The notes under the pieces were generated by a model that was not told the origin of the DNA, searched no databases, and worked only from the letters and a program-made list of their open reading frames with translations. A program made the translations under genes and the position numbers. From positions 2,235,001 through 2,299,000 of the forward strand of contig JAJTWR010000182.1 of NCBI GenBank assembly GCA_021613335.1: a stretch of 64,000 nt of DNA, in the 5' to 3' direction. Source of the DNA: Whitmania pigra (taxonomy: Eukaryota > Annelida > Clitellata > Hirudinida > Haemopidae). Shown here in pieces: positions 37,941-50,900 of the stretch (positions are counted from its first letter, which is position 1; each line of letters starts with the position of its first letter).

Positions 37941-38145
37941 CAGTTCATCGTTGATATGTATGCAAAAATCGAGGGTGAACATTTGTCTTTGTCTGCTTTA
38001 TATTCGACCAAATCAATGTAAACTGAGAGTTGACGAGTATATCCATCTGAGAGATGCTGTAGCAAATGGTGGGAAGGTCGAAAATCTTGGGGCATTAATC
38101 ATACTGCCCATTAATCAATTTCCCACAAGAGTTCTTAAACTCACT
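37941..38145 (+). mobile_element. Helitron Rep/helicase-like fragment, frameshifted
   Basis: Frame 1 (37941-37985) reads QFIVDMYAKIEGEHL; frame 2 (37996-38145) reads LYIRPNQCKLRVDEYIHL and RDAVANGGKVENLGALIILP. These are consecutive blocks of the Helitron helicase-like N domain ('VDMYAKIE.ERL..IR.NQKKLR.DEYIHLRDA'). The frameshift between them and the missing remainder show a dead fragment. It lies between the divergent MCPH1-like gene and the Iwr1 gene. Confidence 0.7.
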
Positions 38146-38604
38146 GGACCCAGCTGGTTTGCCACCACACCGTCTTTTACTAAAAGTGGGATTTCCAAAT
38201 ATTTTATTACATAACGTTGACCTAGCAAAACTTTGCAAAGGCCAAACTAAAAATGTTGTTTATAAACAAGTATTGTGTTAATTCGTATTAATAAAAAATT
38301 TTATACTATACATGAAGTTTAGTTATATGTGAAGTTTATTCATTTGCAAACGTATTACCGGTCTATTCATTATTCATTATTCATTACCGGGTAAAGTATC
38401 TAAATTCCGAAAAAAAACACATTATTGCGTAATTTGATTAAAACATACGCTGGAAGCGAAAATTAATTAATTTTAATTTTGCTATATTCAGATTCTTTTT
38501 ATGAAGCAGGTCTACGGCGTTGACAGCGTATCTAATCATAAAAGAGTTTCAACTGAGCTTCAATTTCAGATCATTCTCAGCTTTAAGCCAGCGCAAAATT
38601 TATA

Positions 38605-39420
38605 ATGACATCCATCATCAGGCTGAAAAGACAAAGGGATGAGGACCCCATTGAGAACCTCATGGTCACCTGCAAAAAGTTCAAGCACGAGGGAGAACTA
38701 CAAACAACCTGCCAACTCACATTTGCAGGGACGGCCAAGTCGGAGAATGACTGCGTGAGAGTCATGAAGAATGCCCTGAAGTTTGAGGCACTAGATAGTT
38801 TCTATGTCTGCTCAAAACCAGACGAGGAACCGATAAAGGTTCCCAAGAGGGGTACGAAAAGGGCTCGCCCTGCCGATGACATGGAGGTCGTTTCAAGCAT
38901 CGGAGCGCAGAATCTGGAGAATCTGTTCCAGTCGAAACGTGCCAAGCTTTCGGTAAAAAGCAAAAATTTTAAATTTCGTCTCCTCGATGTGCAGAAAAAA
39001 ACAAACGACAAAGTTCCTGAGAACTGCGTCTACGACATTTTCTACGTCAGAGATCCCAGCGTCGCAGATGCCTCGTTGGACGTCATCAACTTCTTCATCA
39101 CCAACTGTGACGATATTTGCGATGAGGAAAGCGAAGACGAGGAAACAAGAGAGGAAATTAGACTGGAGATGAACTACTTCGATGACGATATCGAAGAGGA
39201 AAATTACTGGACCAAGGATTATCCAGACGAATTTGACGTCTTCTACGAAGAAGATGAAGATGAGGACAAAGACGATGATGATGATGACGACGACGAAGAT
39301 GAAGAGTCGAGATTTTGCAAAGAAGTACAGAATATGTCTCTCGAAAACGACTACGGAGACTACATCTATGACTTTGCCAACTCTATCATTGACTCTCTTG
39401 TAAGCGAGAAGAAAAAGTAG
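38605..39420 (+). CDS. SLC7A6OS: RNA polymerase II nuclear import protein (SLC7A6OS/Iwr1)
   Basis: Iwr1 binds assembled RNA polymerase II in the cytoplasm, directs its import and is then recycled. The single exon encodes 271 residues (human about 309). The start, MTSIIRLKRQRDEDPIENL, is the conserved N-terminus ('LR(V/L)KRKR...P.E.L...CK'). Further on ENCVYDIFYVRD matches the 'YVYDIYY' motif, then NYWTKDYPDEFDVFYEEDED and DYGDYIYDF match the acidic C-terminal half ('NW.NEYP(D/E)E', 'YGYD'). An Asp run of about nine residues is encoded by GAT/GAC triplets. It is intronless, unlike its neighbours, but the frame is intact and the length normal. Confidence 0.88.
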   Translation: MTSIIRLKRQRDEDPIENLMVTCKKFKHEGELQTTCQLTFAGTAKSENDCVRVMKNALKFEALDSFYVCSKPDEEPIKVPKRGTKRARPADDMEVVSSIGAQNLENLFQSKRAKLSVKSKNFKFRLLDVQKKTNDKVPENCVYDIFYVRDPSVADASLDVINFFITNCDDICDEESEDEETREEIRLEMNYFDDDIEEENYWTKDYPDEFDVFYEEDEDEDKDDDDDDDDEDEESRFCKEVQNMSLENDYGDYIYDFANSIIDSLVSEKKK

Positions 39421-39603
39421 CGAGCAGAGTAAAAGTAGCAGGTCGATGAAGGCAGTATCTGGCGTAGCAGCCACACCAGTCATAGATTGGAACTAATCTT
39501 CCAATGGATGGGACTGTTAAGTTCCCTTAGCAACGATAACTTTAGCCGAATAGTTAGCTTTTACCGTGTTTTCATCATTTACGCATCTATTTGACCACTG
39601 AAA

Positions 39604-39609
39604 AATAAA
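39604..39609 (+). terminator. SLC7A6OS polyadenylation signal
   Basis: AATAAA about 185 bases after the stop codon, the first on this strand. An interrupted (ATT)n run follows at about 39755-39800. Confidence 0.5.
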
Positions 39610-39948
39610 AATTTTAAAATGAAACATTTGTATGCTTGTTCACTAAAAATCTAAGATTAACACGATTACCATATACGCTAACGTTACAATATTAATGATA
39701 ATAATAATAGCTTAAAGATGGTTTATTACTATGAGATTCTTTCTACTTCAGTTATTATTATTATTATTATAATTATAAGTATTATTATTATTATTAAAAC
39801 TTAATTTACAACCAGAACGACAATAAAGTAACAAAACCAGACCCTAGACCGTCATCTCTGCTTACAAAGACTTCATTTTTTAAATTTTCACTTTACAAGC
39901 AATACAATCAGTCCAGCATCCGAGTAGTTCATAAAAACGGGAAAACGA

Positions 39949-39954
39949 TTTATT
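39949..39954 (-). terminator. Zinc-finger gene polyadenylation signal
   Basis: AATAAA on the minus strand, about 100 bases after the stop codon at 40052. Confidence 0.55.
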
Positions 39955-40051
39955 CCGTTATATACACGCAAGGCAAGAGAAGTGACTTCTCTTGAATACT
40001 GTTTTGAAATTTGGGTTTACGAGGTGCAATTCATGTCCCCCCCCGCACAAT

Positions 40052-43000
40052 TCATCGGTCGTGTTGGAGCAAGTCGACGCCCTTTGGCACGACATTGACG
40101 AGGCGTACGTACCCCTCGAAGTTGCCACACCATTGGAGTGGTCGTTCGGACTCATTTTGGGCCGACATTATGTAACCCTCTTGCAATTCCTTATAGAGGA
40201 GCTTGTCAGGAACATACGTTCTGTCATTGTCAGGATTTGCCTCTTCCCTATTGTCCACGTCCTTCATCTCGACATCCTCTGGAAAGTCTGGTTTCGGTTC
40301 TTCTTGCTTCTCTAACGACCGGAGAAGTTTTACCTCCTCGTCGTGCTCTTCCCTGGCGTGCATCACCACGATGCTCCTACTGAATGAAGCGAAGGAGCAG
40401 AAAGTGCACTGAACGGGAGAACGGATGGTGTGCTCGAGCACGTGGCACCTGAAGGTGTCCGAATTGTAGGTCTCGAAGGCACAGAAGCCACATCTCCTCA
40501 ATGCCCAGACTTCTCCTTCATCTCCTGTGGGCAGGATTTCAATGGATGGTAGTTTATCAGACCAGAAATGTTCCACTTTCAGGTGCTTCAGAAGACTCGA
40601 GGTGGTGTTCGAGAATTCAGAGAAGTCGCAGAGATGGCAGGAAAACCTCATGACCTTGCCAGTTCGTTCGACAGACCGGGAAGTCTGCGCCTCGTTGAGA
40701 AGTCGATCGTCCCCTGCCGATTTCCGGGCCGTGCCTCGACGGTTAGGACCGGCCGACGTCAACATGAGAAGAGATGTCGTAATCTGATGGGTCAAGGTCT
40801 TGGAATTGGAATACACTCGACCAGTCTCGACGTCCATCCATTTGACCGGGAGTCTTGGATGCTTCGTCAGGCAGTGCCTTCTCACACGGAAGCTGTTTGA
40901 AGAAAAATGAAGACTTGAGTTTATTCTCAAATTCATTTTTGCAATGTCATAATAAGATAACAATAAAACATTTTACAACTCTACATTATTTACACCGTTA
41001 CTCTTTATTCTTATGTCAGAAATTAAGCATTTATTTTTAATGATGTCAATTAAACAGACATCGACTAGAATGAGACAAGCATTATAAGAAAAGAATTATA
41101 ATCCACAGAATACAACAGACTTTGAACTTATGAGTCAGTTGAATGAAGAATTTCATAAAACCCTCTCACATCATAATTTACAAGCCGTCACAAAAAAAAT
41201 CCTCGACTTACACCACTGGATATCTCTGGTTACAGTGGAAGCACTTCCACCTGGGTGGTTTATGGGTGACTAGGTGCACCTTGAAGTTGTCACGGTCGAG
41301 CGACTTGTAGTCGCAGTACTGGCATCGGAACCAGCCGTCCGAATGGGCCTTGAAGGGAAGATCCATCGGAACACCGTCCAAATACACGGCGTTCGACGAA
41401 TCTGAACAGAAATACAACGAAATTAATTAGTCGATCAATTATTGATTGATATTAGTAAGTTAGTAACAACAATTAGCTTCTGCCAGCTTAGTTTCTCAAA
41501 AAAATTTTATTTTTAGTAAAAAAAATTCACGACGCAAAATAATTCAAGGAGCAAAAAAAGACGAGATTCACATTTTCAGAACTCCAGAGTAGAGTTTCTA
41601 TCGCGACTAATAAAAACTTTGGAAACAAATGTTTGCTGTCGGCACTTCAAGTTTCTCGCATCAAGAAAACCGGCACATACCCGAGTGAATGGAGCCGGCA
41701 TGCACGGGGCCGTCAGACTTGATGCCGGGGGCTAATCGAGAGAAATCTGTGACCTTGGTGAACTTGAAGGTCAAGCCCTGGTGTTGGGTCTTGGTGTGCT
41801 TCCTGATCCTGCTAGGGTAGTGGGCATGGTAGTCGCAGTAAGAGCACTTGAATCTGTAGGGGCCGTGCTTGATCATGTGGCCTCTGACCAGTTTCATGCT
41901 ACTGTTGGTGTACGAACATTCGGGGCACTTGAGCATCTTAGGGTTCGATTTCAGAGGGATGGGGTCGAGCTGTTTCAGCTGAGGGATCGTTTGAGACTGA
42001 GAAGCCGTCGGCGACTGGGACGACTTCCTACTCGCCGAGAATCGAGTGTTGTGGATGATCGGCCTGGGACTCTGCGGCTTTACCGCGACCGCGTCCTGAG
42101 GCTCCTTCTTGACGTACGTCTCTTCGAGCATCTTCCTCACCAACTCTTCCTTCTCTCCGTTGATCTCCTCCTTGATCTTCACCTCACAGCCCGGATGCTT
42201 CATCTGGCAGTGCTTGGAGAGGGCAGGCCTCTGGGTCTCTGCATAGGGGCAGTTGGAGCACTTGAGTGGCTTGTAGTTGATCTCCTTCATCAAGTGATGC
42301 TTCATGTCGGTCTTGAAGCCTGTCTCGTAGCTGCAGAACTTGCACTTGAAGCGACTTGGAGGAGCAGTTTCGATCGGGGACTGGGGCGGGTTAGACTCTT
42401 CGTCTTCCATATCTGCATCCTCCAAGTCGTCCTCTTCTTCCTCCATGTCTTCTTCGACATTGTTCTCGTGACTTTCCGCAAAGCTGTCGTCCGTCAAATT
42501 AGAGAGTTTCAGCTTGAAATAGCTGTTGGCGATCTTCTTCTCGACTTCCTCGTTGATGCAGTGAAGGGAGCGAACTTCCTTGCCCGGATGCTTGGCCATG
42601 ACGTGCTTTTTGATCGGAAAGCTCTTGACGGATCGAGCCACGTCGCAATAGGGGCAGATGTAGGGATGATATCGAAGGTGAGACATAATATGGTGCCTCA
42701 TCACTGTCATCTTGTTGGACTTGTAGGTACAGAGTCTACATTGATACAGACTGGCTCGGGACTTGCACAGCTGCGAGGACAGGTTGCTGAACTTGGTGTT
42801 CTGAACGTTGTTCATTTTTATCGGTAGTTCACCCGTCAAACCGTCCACTTCCATGTCTTCGTCGTCTAGGTCCTCGTCGTCCATGCCGTTCTCGCTCAAG
42901 TCGTCTGCCTTTGTTGCCGAATCGCCAGTCTTTGCCTTAATGTAGGTGTAGGCAGGAGCACTGCCGGGATGAACTTCGTCCAGGTGCTTGACGATCTCCG

Positions 43001-46000
43001 ACTTACAGAACTTGACGACCTGGCAGTGACGGCACACGTAGGTTCCGCTCTCTTTATCCCTCGACTTATCGCCTTTAGGCGCTTCGTCGCAATCGTCCTC
43101 CTTTTCGAACTCGACCTCGCTTTCTTCCGAGTGCCCGTCACAGACGTCAGAGGAATCGGCTTTGGTCGACTCGAAATTGGACGAATTGATCTGCTTGAAC
43201 CTGACAAGCTTGTAAGGATGTCTAGTCAGGCAGTGGCTCTGGACTCGAGCGGCCAACATGTGCTTGAATTCGCAATAGAAACACTGGAAAATCTTGTGAG
43301 TCCTTTTATGGGCCGCCAGAGACAGCTCGCTGTCCGTCACGAAGGAGCAACTGTTGCAGTAAATTCTCGGAATGGCTTTCGTGGTTATCTTGACGGCGGA
43401 GTCGGCACTTTGGGCCGGTCCGACGGATCGCGGATAAGGGAATCTTTTGATGCTTTTCCTCAAGAACTCATCGTACTCCTGGAAAGTCCTTTTCACGAAG
43501 ACCTCCTTTCCAGGATGAGCCTCTTCTATGTGGATGATTACCTGCTGCCTCCCCCACATGTAAATGTTGCAATGAGGACAGCTAAACTGCCTCAGATTGA
43601 GGTGGTTCTTGATGATATGATACTTGGTCTTGTCGTTCCTCGGATCTCTGTACCCGCAGATGAGACAACGGAAGTATCCGGAACTGTACCTGGGATTCGT
43701 CTGCTGCTCCATGACTCTGGCAAAGTCAGCGTCGATGACGTCCTCGTCTTCGTTCAAAGTCCGTCCGTCGTCGCACGTCGTGCTGAACAGGCACTCCATG
43801 TTCTTCTGGAGATATGCAGCTTTCTCCTCGATCGTATTGACGACGTTCTTGTGTTTTCCTGGGTGCACCCTGTCTATGTGAGCAGAGACCGAGTCGACCT
43901 TATTCATGTAGAGGTGACAATGAGGACAGCTGTAGGGTTTGAGGTTCATGTGCGAGGCTATGAGATGGTACTTGACGTCAATCTCGCTGTTACTGGCGTA
44001 AGTACATTCTTTACACTTCCACTTATCGGACTTCAAGTAAGAGGTAGATGATTTCGAGGGAGATCCGACCGAGGAATTGAGGCCACTGGACAGTCTTGTG
44101 ACTTTGCTTTCCACTTTGACAGGAGGAGGAGGAGGAGGAGGAGGAGGATTGGTCGAAGTCTTATTATCCTGTTCTTCGTCGTTCGGCAGTTCGAAGATCG
44201 GGGTGCCGTCCTTGTTCGACAGGGCCATCGTCACTATGCCGTTGCTGTCGTCGACGGGTATGATGGCATTGAAGAGCACCAATTCATCCCTGACGGAAAC
44301 GTTCTTCGACGGATGGAATTTGACGCAGTGGGCCCTCACCACGGCTTTGCTCTTGCTGTTCCCGAATCCGCAGTGACGACAGGTGTAGACTTTCTTCCTG
44401 AGGTGGACGTGGAGAATGTGCAGGCGGATGTCCCTCCTGTTCCACTTGGAAATGACTCCGCAATAATGGCATTTGAATTGTCTCTTCATGTTGCCTGCAT
44501 TCACGTCACCGTCCTCCAATAGGGACCTGGCAGAGCTTCGGTCTCTGCTTTCGTCGTCTTCTTCGTCGTCCGGTTCTTTCTTGACGCTATCGTCGAAGTT
44601 CGAACTCAACTGAGAACACATCTCGTCCACCACCATGTCCCCGACGGACTGGTCGGCAGAGTCGTCCTTTATCTGGCGTTTGACCGCGACGTAAGGCATC
44701 CCGGCATGGTGCATGTCGATGTGCTTCTTGACTCTGAAGGTATCCATGAGGGCAAAGCCGCAATGGGTGCAGGAGAATGGGTAGAACTCCAGGTGAGCAT
44801 AAAAGACGTGGTCTCTCAACGAGGATGTTCCCTCTTGCTGGTAGCCGCACAGCTTACAGCACTGCATGTCGTCGTCCAGCATGGTGACGAATTGGGGCAG
44901 CCACAGATCGCCCGAAGAATCCGGCTCGCTGCTCGTGATGACTTCGTGGGTTATCCTCACCCCATCCTCCGTGTCGACCTCTTGCTTGACGACTGACGTT
45001 TCCTTTTTCTGGTCGCCTTTGCCGGCGTTCTGAGCCGAGGAGTTTCTGTTTTCCTTCTTGTAGACGTTCCTCTTTATCACCATTTCCCTCTTGTGCTTGT
45101 GGACGAGCTTGCAGTGACGTTTCACTTTACCGCTCTCGACGGCACCGAAGGAACAGTAACCGCACTTGAAGGGGAAAGCCGGAGCGTGCTTGTAATAGTA
45201 GTGCCTCTTAACTTTAGAAGGGTATCTGAAAAAAAATGTCAACAAATCGGTTAAGATGTTAGTTTTAGACGAGAGTGTATTAAGCTTTCTAGAACTAGAA
45301 TTGGAACGAGTTAATTCATAACTAGAATATCTAGTCTACTCTAGATTGAAATCATGTGTTGGACAAACGTTCAAAACACGATGCACAAGCGAACCTGTGT
45401 ACGAATTTGCACTCCTTGCACTGGTACTGATTGCCGCTGGGTAACTTGACGCTGAAGTACTTGTACTCGTCCGTCAGATCGGTCCTGGAGACGAAGGTGA
45501 CCTCCTCGGCGTCGTCGAGAAAGTCTCCGTCGCACGAAGATCCCTTCGCGCTCGTCAGGAATTCCAGCAGGGGGTTGGGAATCGTTTTGCTTCTCCTCGC
45601 CTTCTCTTCTTCCTCCTCCTCCTCTGCCTTCTTTTCCGAATCGTGGTCTGCCTGCCCGGCAATGGATCGATCGGCGGAGGATCCGTTCGGCATTCTCTCC
45701 TCTTTGTGAAGTTTCAGATGTCGCAAAAGATTGATCCTGACCCTGTTGCTGAAGTCGCACTTCGGGCATTTGATCGGGTCCTGATAGATCATTGCGGTCG
45801 GCAACTGCTTTTCGAACTGAAGAATGGCCTGCAAGTCGTCTTCCGTGGTAGGAGACAAGGGCTCGAACTTCACGGGCTTTTTCTCTTTTTCGCTGTTCGG
45901 GGTGGACGTGGTCACGAACGGCTTCTTTGCTTTGCTCCTGCCCAGGGTGGGGTCGTCTTCAGGGCCGTAGCTGATGATGGAATTGTCCACGATCCTGGTC

Positions 46001-47945
46001 ATCTTGTAAGGCTCGTCCCTGTGATACTTTCCGAGATGGAACCGGATGCAATTCAGACGATTGTGCATGAACTGGCAGTAACCGCATCTGTAGCCCTCCG
46101 TGAGGCTTTCGTTCCTCCTGTGGACCTCGAGATGTCTTCTGAAATGGGCCGTCTTGACACACTCAAACGGACACATGTCGCAGCTGAAAGTCGTCGGAGT
46201 TCCTTTCTTGATGACGTATTGCGAAAGGTCTGCGGGCGGGAACCTTTCCGAGTATTCGAGCCCCTCCGCATACATTCCCGAATAACCGTCTTCTTGAGAA
46301 CCGCCTCCGACGAGATGGGCCTCGAGAATCGAAGCAACCTGCGGTTCATCCCCGTCGAGAGTTTGCATGTTTTCGTCCCTTGGCAGGTCTCCGACTCCAA
46401 GGCGGTCTTGTTCCAAGTCGTAATCGGGAGCGTCTGGCAAAAGATTTCGGAAGTAGGACCTCGGAACCTTGGCTTTGTCCGGTAGAGACTTTTCGTTGTA
46501 GTTCTTTAACAAATAGTCGACGACGTCCTTGATCTGATGGACGGATTCCAAGTGGCTCAGGAAAGGCTTTTGCCAAACGTAGCCTCCGTCGCAAATGGGA
46601 CACGTCAGCATGTTTTGGAGGTAGTCGATCTTTTCCTGCAGAACTTCGAAGCGGAAAACCTCGGAAGGGTGCTTTTCTCCGACGTGATCTTCGATGGTAT
46701 CCATGCTATTAGAGGAGGTAGTGCAATAAGGGCAGAGGTAGCAACGCAGAGTGTGGGATCCCTTGTGATGGGCGAGATGTGCCGACAATGCGTCCTTGCA
46801 GTCGGTGGCCATTTTGCACTGCTTGCACGAGAACAGCGACGCCTTGCCAGACGGGGAAATGTGACCGTCCTGCAAATGCTGCTTCAGAATTTTATCGCTG
46901 TTGCAGCTGAAAGTGCACTGGTCGCAGTTTACGGGCAGTTCTTTGTCGAAAACCTGGATTTCTATTTCGTCCGTCGCCGAGGAAACTTGCGTCTTCACGG
47001 GCTTGGCCGATTTTCTCGTCTTTCTCGACTTGGGCACTTCCGAAGTCGAGTTCGAAAGCGCTTCGCCGGGAAACGACGTGTCCACGGAAGGACTCATTTT
47101 GTGGGCGGGTTTTTGTTCGGAATTTTGCTCCGAGTTCGGTCTTTTGCTGCGTACGTTGTTGAGAATTCTAATGCAGACGTTTATCTTCTTGGGCTGGTTG
47201 GGATGCTTGTCGCTCAAGTGCTTGAGAAGCTCTTCGCGCGTGTCCTGCGAGACCTGGCAGTATATACATTTCATGACGTTCTTGATGTGCAGGGCCAAGT
47301 GATCGAAGATGTTTTCTCTTTTGTAGGTGCTGTAGCAAAAGCAGCACGGAATAGATGAAACATCTTGGTGCACGCCGTTGATGTGCTGCTTGAAATCGCT
47401 GACTTGACTGAAAGCCGAGGAACACGTATCGACGTAGCACTTGTACACTTCGGCGGTGCTCTTAGGACTAGATACTCTGGCTTGAGTAGGCATAGCACTG
47501 CTGCTTCCAGATTTTGAATCTTGAGCAGGTTTTGATTCTGCTGAGGTGCTTGATTCTTGAGCAAAAGGTAATTCAGGATCATTGCTGCAGGTCATTTCTA
47601 GAGGCAGCGAGATGGAATTTTTCTGAAGAAATGCCGGCAATCCCTGAGTAGTGATCGAGTCGTCTCCTCTAGGATTTAGTTTCTTCAACATGTCATTCAA
47701 GCTTTTCTTTCTTGATTGTTTATTCTTATTCTCTGTAGCCAGGACATCAGAACAATCTAGAGTTGTTTATTTGATTTGATGTTTAAATTTCGAATCATTA
47801 CGAACAAAATGCTACAGCATCACAACCATCACTCTCCTTCCAACCACAAGTTTGAAAAAAAGTTTGAGAACTCACTTGAATCGGCGTCGTTATTTTCAGA
47901 CAAATCATCTTTGCAAACATCATCAGACGTGGACAAGTTATCCAT
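40052..47945 (-). CDS. Large multi-C2H2 zinc-finger protein, 2335 aa
   Basis: Five exons: 47876-47945 (ATG), 45395-47756, 41681-45225, 41212-41401, 40052-40892; every junction keeps phase. I count about 34 C2H2 fingers. Many come in pairs: finger one ends H..(S/N)HLxL, then [FY]xCPxC begins finger two, which ends in HPGK(E/H)V, for example YQCRLCTYKSNK...YICPYCDVARS...KHPGKEV. Between pairs are acidic or Ser/Thr-rich linkers, one with an all-proline run encoded by (GGA)n on the plus strand (about 44124-44149). One finger (FKCKFCSYETGF...HHLMKEI) has lost its last histidine. Two introns cut fingers between the cysteine and histidine halves. It is a nuclear DNA- or RNA-binding protein, probably a transcription regulator; size and paired fingers recall ZNF462, but I cannot assign orthology. 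Long plus-strand frames opposite it are shadows. Confidence 0.9.
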
Positions 47946-50900
47946 CTTAAACAAAAAAAAACGTAAAATCAGAATGAGTAGGTGCCTCGTTCACTCACTC
48001 GACAATCACGAATAAACACGCCGACCCGAGCATATTCTCATCCGACATTACGGCGTGACTTAACATAACGTTCTCCTGTCTTCTTCGCATTCAAAAAACC
48101 GCCACATCCGAAAATTTTCAAATCTTAAACGACGCCGAGTAGAATTTTAGCAGCAAATTCATTCGTTCTACAAAGCGATCATGCACGAAAACAAGCGAAA
48201 ACAATTGCCGAAGACAAGAATGCTCCATCTAAAAAGAAGCAACGGGTACGAACAGTCGAGGTCCCAACAAGCCAAATAAAGTAAATAAACCCACCATCAG
48301 AAAATTAATAAAAATTCCACGCTAGCTGGTCAAACGATCGAACTCGGAACGTAGACAATGTTTATAGAAACTTCTACTCTTCTGACGATCAAGTACTGAT
48401 ATTGTGAAGGCTGTTTCGACCGGCACATATAACAAAGTGCACGGCTCTCTCCTACTCTCGCGCTAGCTGGCATGCACACATGTAAACGTTTCGAGTCTTT
48501 GTCCGTTCGGATGGCTTCGATTTTCACAGGCCAACTCCTCTAGTGCATGTATGCGACCGAGAGGCACCTACCATCGGGGACTCAAGACTTGCTTTTCAGC
48601 GAAGAGTCCAGCTGAAAAGAATTTACTCGTTTTGCCTCTAAGTCACGGCTGGCTAGCCGAGTCCTTTTGAAGTCAGTCGAGGCGGTTATGTTAATGAACA
48701 ATGTGGGTCGACGAGAAGCAGTCAGAGTTTGTCTGACATTTCATTGCGAAAGAACGATCCTGCCCAACTTGGACTAACGGGTACTATAATCGCGAGCAAA
48801 TTGAGAAAAAAAAAGTTTTCCCATTCGTTGCCTCGAGCAACCTGGTCCAGAATATTCTCGAGGCGTTCATCGCACAGTCTTTGGAAGGAACATTCAGACA
48901 GAGTGCACGGAACCGCCACGATTCTTGCCAACAATATTAGTTCTGTACACTCGCCATTCGCGGGTCGATGTTGCACAGCAGCTGCTGCAAGCGATGAGTA
49001 ATTCTGCCGCTTGGCAACCATTTCCTTGATGTTTCTCAACGTCAGCCAATGCAATTCTCGTCCTAGGACGCAGAAGAGACTTCAATCAACTACGTCTATT
49101 CTTATTACAGTGCTGAGGACAACGTGTTTAATGCCTGTTTTTTGGTTCTGGATCGATCGTTTGACGAAAAACCGCTCTCCATAGAAAGTGTGCATCTCGA
49201 ATCAGATGTGCAAATTGTGTCAAAATATGTCTCATGCCTTGCACGCGTGATCCAAAAGTCGGCAGGCTACGACATGAAAGGATTTGCCTTATTTACTTAA
49301 AACCTCACCCGTGTACTTTTTATAACCGCTATTCTGGCAACGTGTAGGAAACTTTGCAATTACTTTTTTGGTCAATAATTTTGGCCATAAATTAAATAAT
49401 ACCAATCGCGATTCTAATACAAGGACGAGGTAGTTATCTGAGAGTAATTGCGCTTTTCAAGTCCGGGTGAGCCACGCTACCAGCACGAACTGCCTCAGAG
49501 TTTAGCAGTTTTAAAAATTGGCCCAAATTTAAAAAATAATTAGCGTTTACCACAGACTCAAATTGATATAACCTAGATAGGATCTGGGTAGCACCTAACA
49601 ACTCTTAGTGTAGGGAAATATAAGTATTATGATTTCAGAGTGTCAGCTTCAGTCCGAAAGTTTACGTCTGTTTTGTAAATATGAGAATGAACATTCTGAA
49701 TATCTCGACGTCCTTGTCCCTTCTCTGAGTCGTTCAATAACTCTGTGCGTGTGAAGCGTTCTCTGGCTTTCGACCGAGGTTCGAGCCTGCACGCGCGGTA
49801 GTATTTCACTTGTCTGCATCAACAACAGCTAGGCCAGCCCACAATAGACTGAAACCACCGAGGCAGTCAAGTAGATACGTGCACACTCGATAGTCAGAGC
49901 CCCTGAGGAGTTTGGTTTCCTAACGCCGCTTGGCGCCAAAATGTCGAAACCTGATTAAGGCCCATCTTATAAGGAGAGCTTTTCGTTCCATTTTGAAATT
50001 ACGCTTGTGTTCGACGAGTTAGAGAATTTCGTCAAAACGGATTTTGAATTCTAAGTAACTTGAAGCTAATTGGACAATTAGGACCTGAGGAAGAAGGCCA
50101 GCTATTGGGCAGCTTCGGAGCAGTCATTAGCAGCGGCGAATTAGTAAACAAAAGTGAACTCAATCGAATAAATGCAGGCGAAGCAAATGCAAACAACGAC
50201 GGAATTCATTGGCAACTATTCCCCCGGTTTTGTTATCATTGATTAGAGCGAACCAAAAAAAAAACAGTTGTTGATAAAAGGTCGACATAAAAAGATCAGA
50301 CCCTATCATCTGGTAAAAAAAAAACCATTTGCCTCATCGATTTGCAAGTGGTTTGGAGACCTGTGCCTCTCAGCGGCGCTCAGCGTTAGCAGGTGTCTTC
50401 CCCGACTGCACAAGTGGCGTATTGACAAAAGGCAGCGGCTCTGCTTGAATCAGGCTTCCAATGGGGTCGAAAGGCAGGTTATATATGCAAGATAAGACGC
50501 AGACGCGCACGAAGAACCTCTGGAGTAGGCGTGTGCGAGCAGTCGGATTGAAAGAAGACGAGTGAAAGAATGCCATCTTTCCAACCTTCGTTCAATTCCA
50601 GAGCTGCCGCAAAAGTCTCCAGAGAAAGCATGAATATTGATGACGACAGAGAGAAACCGATCAGGAATTCTATCCGCGGCACTTAATTAAAGTCCTTAAT
50701 GAGATGAAAATCAGAAACTGCACGCCTATCCGAAGTCCGCACGAATCTCTGCCAAGAGGAGGAAGAATAATTTATCCTTCCAAAAATACACTCAATCTAC
50801 AAGCAATGACTTTACCAAAAACAGGGGGCAAGGTTCTAATTGAAGTCAGCGGGCGAGAGAAGAGAGAGTTCTCAGATAACGGGAAGAAATAAGCTTAGCT

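Noticed and set aside
41781..47358. Long plus-strand frames (up to 360 codons) opposite the zinc-finger gene
   Set aside because: They mirror the codon structure of the real minus-strand exons and have no domain of their own.
48722..49054. 110-codon minus-strand frame and several 60-94-codon frames in 48-53 kb
   Set aside because: Lengths are expected in this G+C-richer stretch; no motif, no consistent splicing.
49930..49939. Palindromic TTGGCGCCAA as an E2F promoter site
   Set aside because: A single 10-bp match far from either start codon; too weak to call.
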